The translations under genes were made by a program, and so were the position numbers. This document shows, in pieces, positions 5,907 through 7,835 of a DNA stretch of 7,835 nt. The stretch is from Comamonas sp. (GTDB lineage: Bacteria; Pseudomonadota; Gammaproteobacteria; Burkholderiales; Burkholderiaceae_C). Every line of letters begins with the position of its first letter. The stretch's first letter is position 1. Where the stretch lies: assembly GCA_019236485.1 (NCBI GenBank), contig JAFAIY010000618.1, positions 1 to 7,835 of the forward strand. Direction: 5' to 3'. The notes beneath the pieces are model-generated. The model was not told where the DNA came from. It did not search any database and saw nothing but the letters and a program-made list of their open reading frames with translations.

Positions 5907-5934
5907 AAAAAGGGCTTCGCAAGAAGCCCTTTTT
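5907..5934. terminator. Bidirectional intrinsic terminator between purT and the MscS-type gene
   Basis: The left arm ends in AGGGCTTC (5911-5918) and the right arm begins GAAGCCCT (5923-5930). Including the A-run and T-run the stem is 12 bp (5907-5918 with 5923-5934) around a GCAA loop. Either strand reads as a GC stem followed by five T. It lies 12 nt after the purT stop and 18 nt beyond the stop of the opposing gene, so it can end both convergent transcripts. Confidence 0.9.
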
Positions 5935-5952
5935 GCTGCAGCCGGTCAAGCC

Positions 5953-6603
5953 TCAGGTCGCGGTCCTGCCATTTGCGCCGGCGCTGCTCGGCGTGGTCAG
6001 TTCAATGGCGCAGGCCTCCTCGTTGCTGGTGGCCGGGGTGTTTTCCGTCGTGACCGGCATGCCACCCTTCCAGCGGCGCAGCACGCGCTGGAAGATCAGT
6101 GAATTCGGTATCTGCAGCAGATTGGGCATGCCTTCGGGAGCGCTGTCGTCCTGCAGCGTGGTGTAGAGCATGTTCAGGTCGATCACGCGGCCCTTGGCGC
6201 CGGGCTTGTCGGCCGAGTCCAGTAGCTCGATATGGTCGCCCAGCCTGAACGGGCCGACGGTGACGATGAGCATGGCGCAGAACAGATTGGACAGCACGCT
6301 CCAGGCCGCGAAGAAGGCCACGGCGCCCACGGTGGCAAAGCCCGTGAAGGCCGTCCACAACACGGTGGCCGACATGCCCAGTCTCTCCAGAATGGCCAGC
6401 ACGGCGGTAGCGATGATGATCCAGCGGAACACGCCGCGCAGCGGCAGCAGTAGCTCGTGCGGCAGGTCATAGGCCTGGCCCACGCGCGAGATGATGCGCT
6501 TGAGCAGCCAGTTGATCAGCCAGGCCACCAGGATGATGAGAAAAATCTGGGCCCCGGGGATCAGGACTTCCAGCCATTCCTGCATCCATTCGGGCAGGCT
6601 CAT
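5953..6603 (-). CDS. Short MscS-family mechanosensitive channel
   Basis: Inner-membrane channel expected to open under membrane tension and release solutes on osmotic downshock; family members form heptamers. With the start at 6603 the product is 216 aa, against 286 in E. coli MscS. Three membrane segments are visible: 16-34, 57-74 and the pore helix about 88-116, which leads into SNLFCAMLIVTVGPFRLGDH, the conserved TM3-to-beta junction. The beta domain keeps LLQIPNSLIF (162-171), matching the family IPN motif. The chain then ends in a polar, Thr/Ser-rich tail and lacks the alpha/beta cage that follows in MscS. The pore helix is bulkier than usual (AFFAAWSVLSN). The frame opens at 6651, but that ATG lies in a terminator-like hairpin. 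ATGs at 6630, 6618 and 6603 are possible and none has a good Shine-Dalgarno, so the start is uncertain. It lies downstream of the regulator gene with a 75-nt gap. Confidence 0.85.
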   Translation of the reverse strand: MSLPEWMQEWLEVLIPGAQIFLIILVAWLINWLLKRIISRVGQAYDLPHELLLPLRGVFRWIIIATAVLAILERLGMSATVLWTAFTGFATVGAVAFFAAWSVLSNLFCAMLIVTVGPFRLGDHIELLDSADKPGAKGRVIDLNMLYTTLQDDSAPEGMPNLLQIPNSLIFQRVLRRWKGGMPVTTENTPATSNEEACAIELTTPSSAGANGRTAT

Positions 6604-6630
6604 TTGAAAACGACGCATAACCAAGACCAT

Positions 6631-6654
6631 AAAAAAACGCCAGGAGGGCATCCT
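6631..6654 (-). terminator. Possible weak terminator after the diguanylate cyclase gene
   Basis: Read on the - strand, ATGCC and GGCGT pair (one G-T) around a 5-nt loop, with seven T following (6637-6631). Further A-T and G-T pairs can extend the stem to 6654. It lies 25 nt after the regulator's stop. It may only partly stop transcription into the MscS-type gene. The longest possible start of that gene (6651) falls inside this stem. Confidence 0.35.
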
Positions 6655-6678
6655 AGCGGTTCTTGGCAGCCAGGCGGA

Positions 6679-7734
6679 TCAAAGCTGGCGCTGTTCGACG
6701 GTATCCATCTGCATCTCGAAGCTGAAGAAGCGGTTGCGCCCCTGGGTCTTGGCCGCGTACAGGGCTTCGTCGGCGCGCATCAGCATGGATTCGGCGCTGG
6801 TGTGCTCGTCGGGAATGCAGGTGGTGATGCCGCCGGACAGGGTCAGCTGCAGGTCCTCCGTGGCTCCGGGAGGGCGGATCTTGAGGAACTTGAGCATCTG
6901 GCCCAGGGCACGCGCAAACGTCATGGAGCCCGAGCGCGGCGTATTGGGCAGGATCAGCGCGAACTCCTCGCCGCCATAGCGGGCGGCGATGTCGCGCGGG
7001 CGCACGCAGACTTCGCGCAGCAGGCGGCCCACCTGCTTCAGGCATTCGTCGCCCTGCACATGGCCGTGGCTGTCGTTGAACTGCTTGAAGTGATCCAGGT
7101 CGCAAAGCATCAGCGTCAGCGGCTTGCCTTCGCGCCGCGCGGCCGCGATCTCCGCATGCAGGATGCGGTCCATGCCGCGGCGGTTGACCAGGCCCGTGAG
7201 GGCGTCTAACTCCACCATCTCGTTGAGCTTCTGGTTGGCCAGATGCAGTTCCGCGGACACGGTGACCAGGCGGCGGCGCATGTCCAGCAGGCGGCGCATG
7301 GCGCGCAGCTTGGCCACCAGCACGATGGGCTTGACGGGCTTGACCAGGTAGTCGTCGCCGCCGGCCTCGATGCCGCGCCAGACGTCCAGGTCGTTGTCCA
7401 GGCCCGAGAGGAAGATGATGGGCGTCCATTCCCCGGGCTCGGCCTCGCGCAGCTGGCGGGCCACCCAGTAGCCGTCCTCGCCGGGCAGGCGGATGTCCAG
7501 CAGCACCAGATCGGGGCGTTCGCTGCTGAACAGGGCCAGCGCGGCGCGGCCGTTTTCCGCTTCCAGCACCCGGGTCACGCCAGCCTGGCGCAGCTCGGCC
7601 ACCAGGGCCGCGCGCATCACGGCCTGATCTTCGACCACCAGTACCGAGAAAGGCGAAGCCTCGGCCGAGGCAAAGCTGGCACTGGTGGACTCCGTGGCCG
7701 AAGGCGCAAAAGCGGGAGGCTGCAAGACTGTCAT
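6679..7734 (-). CDS. Response regulator with receiver and GGDEF (GGEEF) domains, diguanylate cyclase
   Basis: Cytosolic two-component output protein. A sensor kinase phosphorylates the receiver, which should promote pairing of the cyclase domain to make c-di-GMP from two GTP. The product is 351 aa. After a low-complexity head rich in Ala, Ser and Thr (1-28), the receiver (29-145) shows acidic pair E35/D36, phospho-acceptor D80 in LVLLDIRLP, S110 and K132 in LVKP. A likely coiled-coil linker (about 145-175) leads to the GGDEF domain (176-340), with DALTGLVNRRG, metal ligand D212 in CDLDHFK, and GGEEF (254-258). RPRD (245-248) is an intact RxxD inhibitory site at the usual spacing, so product inhibition is expected. 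The order matches WspR, but no Wsp chemosensory genes or partner kinase are in the window. The ATG at 7734 has no clear Shine-Dalgarno, but no other early start fits. Confidence 0.94.
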   Translation of the reverse strand: MTVLQPPAFAPSATESTSASFASAEASPFSVLVVEDQAVMRAALVAELRQAGVTRVLEAENGRAALALFSSERPDLVLLDIRLPGEDGYWVARQLREAEPGEWTPIIFLSGLDNDLDVWRGIEAGGDDYLVKPVKPIVLVAKLRAMRRLLDMRRRLVTVSAELHLANQKLNEMVELDALTGLVNRRGMDRILHAEIAAARREGKPLTLMLCDLDHFKQFNDSHGHVQGDECLKQVGRLLREVCVRPRDIAARYGGEEFALILPNTPRSGSMTFARALGQMLKFLKIRPPGATEDLQLTLSGGITTCIPDEHTSAESMLMRADEALYAAKTQGRNRFFSFEMQMDTVEQRQL

Positions 7735-7808
7735 GAGGCAGAGGAAAGAATGCAGACCGGCTTCACGGCTGTAGGCCTTGGCTGCATGTCTATGTAAGTT
7801 CTTGTTAC

Positions 7809-7814
7809 TTTATA
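7809..7814 (-). promoter_or_regulatory. Possible -10 element for the diguanylate cyclase gene
   Basis: On the - strand TATAAA (7814 down to 7809) matches TATAAT at five of six positions, in the only AT-rich stretch of the area, 75 nt before the ATG at 7734. The matching -35 would fall at or just beyond the right edge of the window, so it cannot be checked. The leader between it and the gene shows no strong hairpin. Confidence 0.3.
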
Positions 7815-7835
7815 CGCTATTTTCAAAAAAACCGT

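Noticed and set aside
6457..7209. 250-codon + strand frame opposite the GGEEF gene
   Set aside because: It is Gln/His/Ala-rich with no domain; the opposite strand has a full REC-GGEEF protein.

Overview
The window is high-GC DNA with dense, short-gapped genes and a housekeeping look. Protein sequences and gene style suggest a betaproteobacterium of the Burkholderiales, most likely Comamonadaceae (Comamonas/Delftia-like). That placement is a judgement from sequence feel, not from a search. I see no transposase, integrase, CRISPR array, tRNA, rRNA or phage gene.

Layout on the + strand. A fused permease/ATPase ABC transporter of the YddA / Rv1819c (SbmA/BacA-like) type enters from the left edge without its first codons and ends at 1735. 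A 168-nt gap with two small dyads leads to pfkA (6-phosphofructokinase, 1904-2959). Next come three small unassigned genes. The first (3019-3489) encodes a cytosolic protein that may be a degenerate PD-(D/E)XK fold. The second (3558-3914) encodes a secreted four-cysteine protein. The third (4117-4584) encodes a helical protein with a short 'RExGFxxW' element. A strong intrinsic terminator and a second perfect hairpin precede purT (formate-dependent GAR transformylase, 4677-5894).

A symmetrical terminator at 5907-5934 separates purT from two genes on the - strand. One is a short MscS-type channel that lacks the usual C-terminal cytosolic domain. The other is a two-domain response regulator (REC plus GGEEF) that should make c-di-GMP and has an intact inhibitory I-site. 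The last 100 bases hold the upstream region of that regulator.

The genes do not form one pathway. pfkA (glycolysis) and purT (purine synthesis) are metabolic, the ABC protein and channel act in the inner membrane, and the regulator makes a second messenger. Terminator-like hairpins after most genes suggest mostly single-gene transcription units. I found no convincing new multi-gene system. The items most worth following are the ATP-versus-pyrophosphate signature of the PFK, the degenerate nuclease-like small protein, the tailless MscS channel, and the structured leaders before purT and in the 3930-4002 gap.
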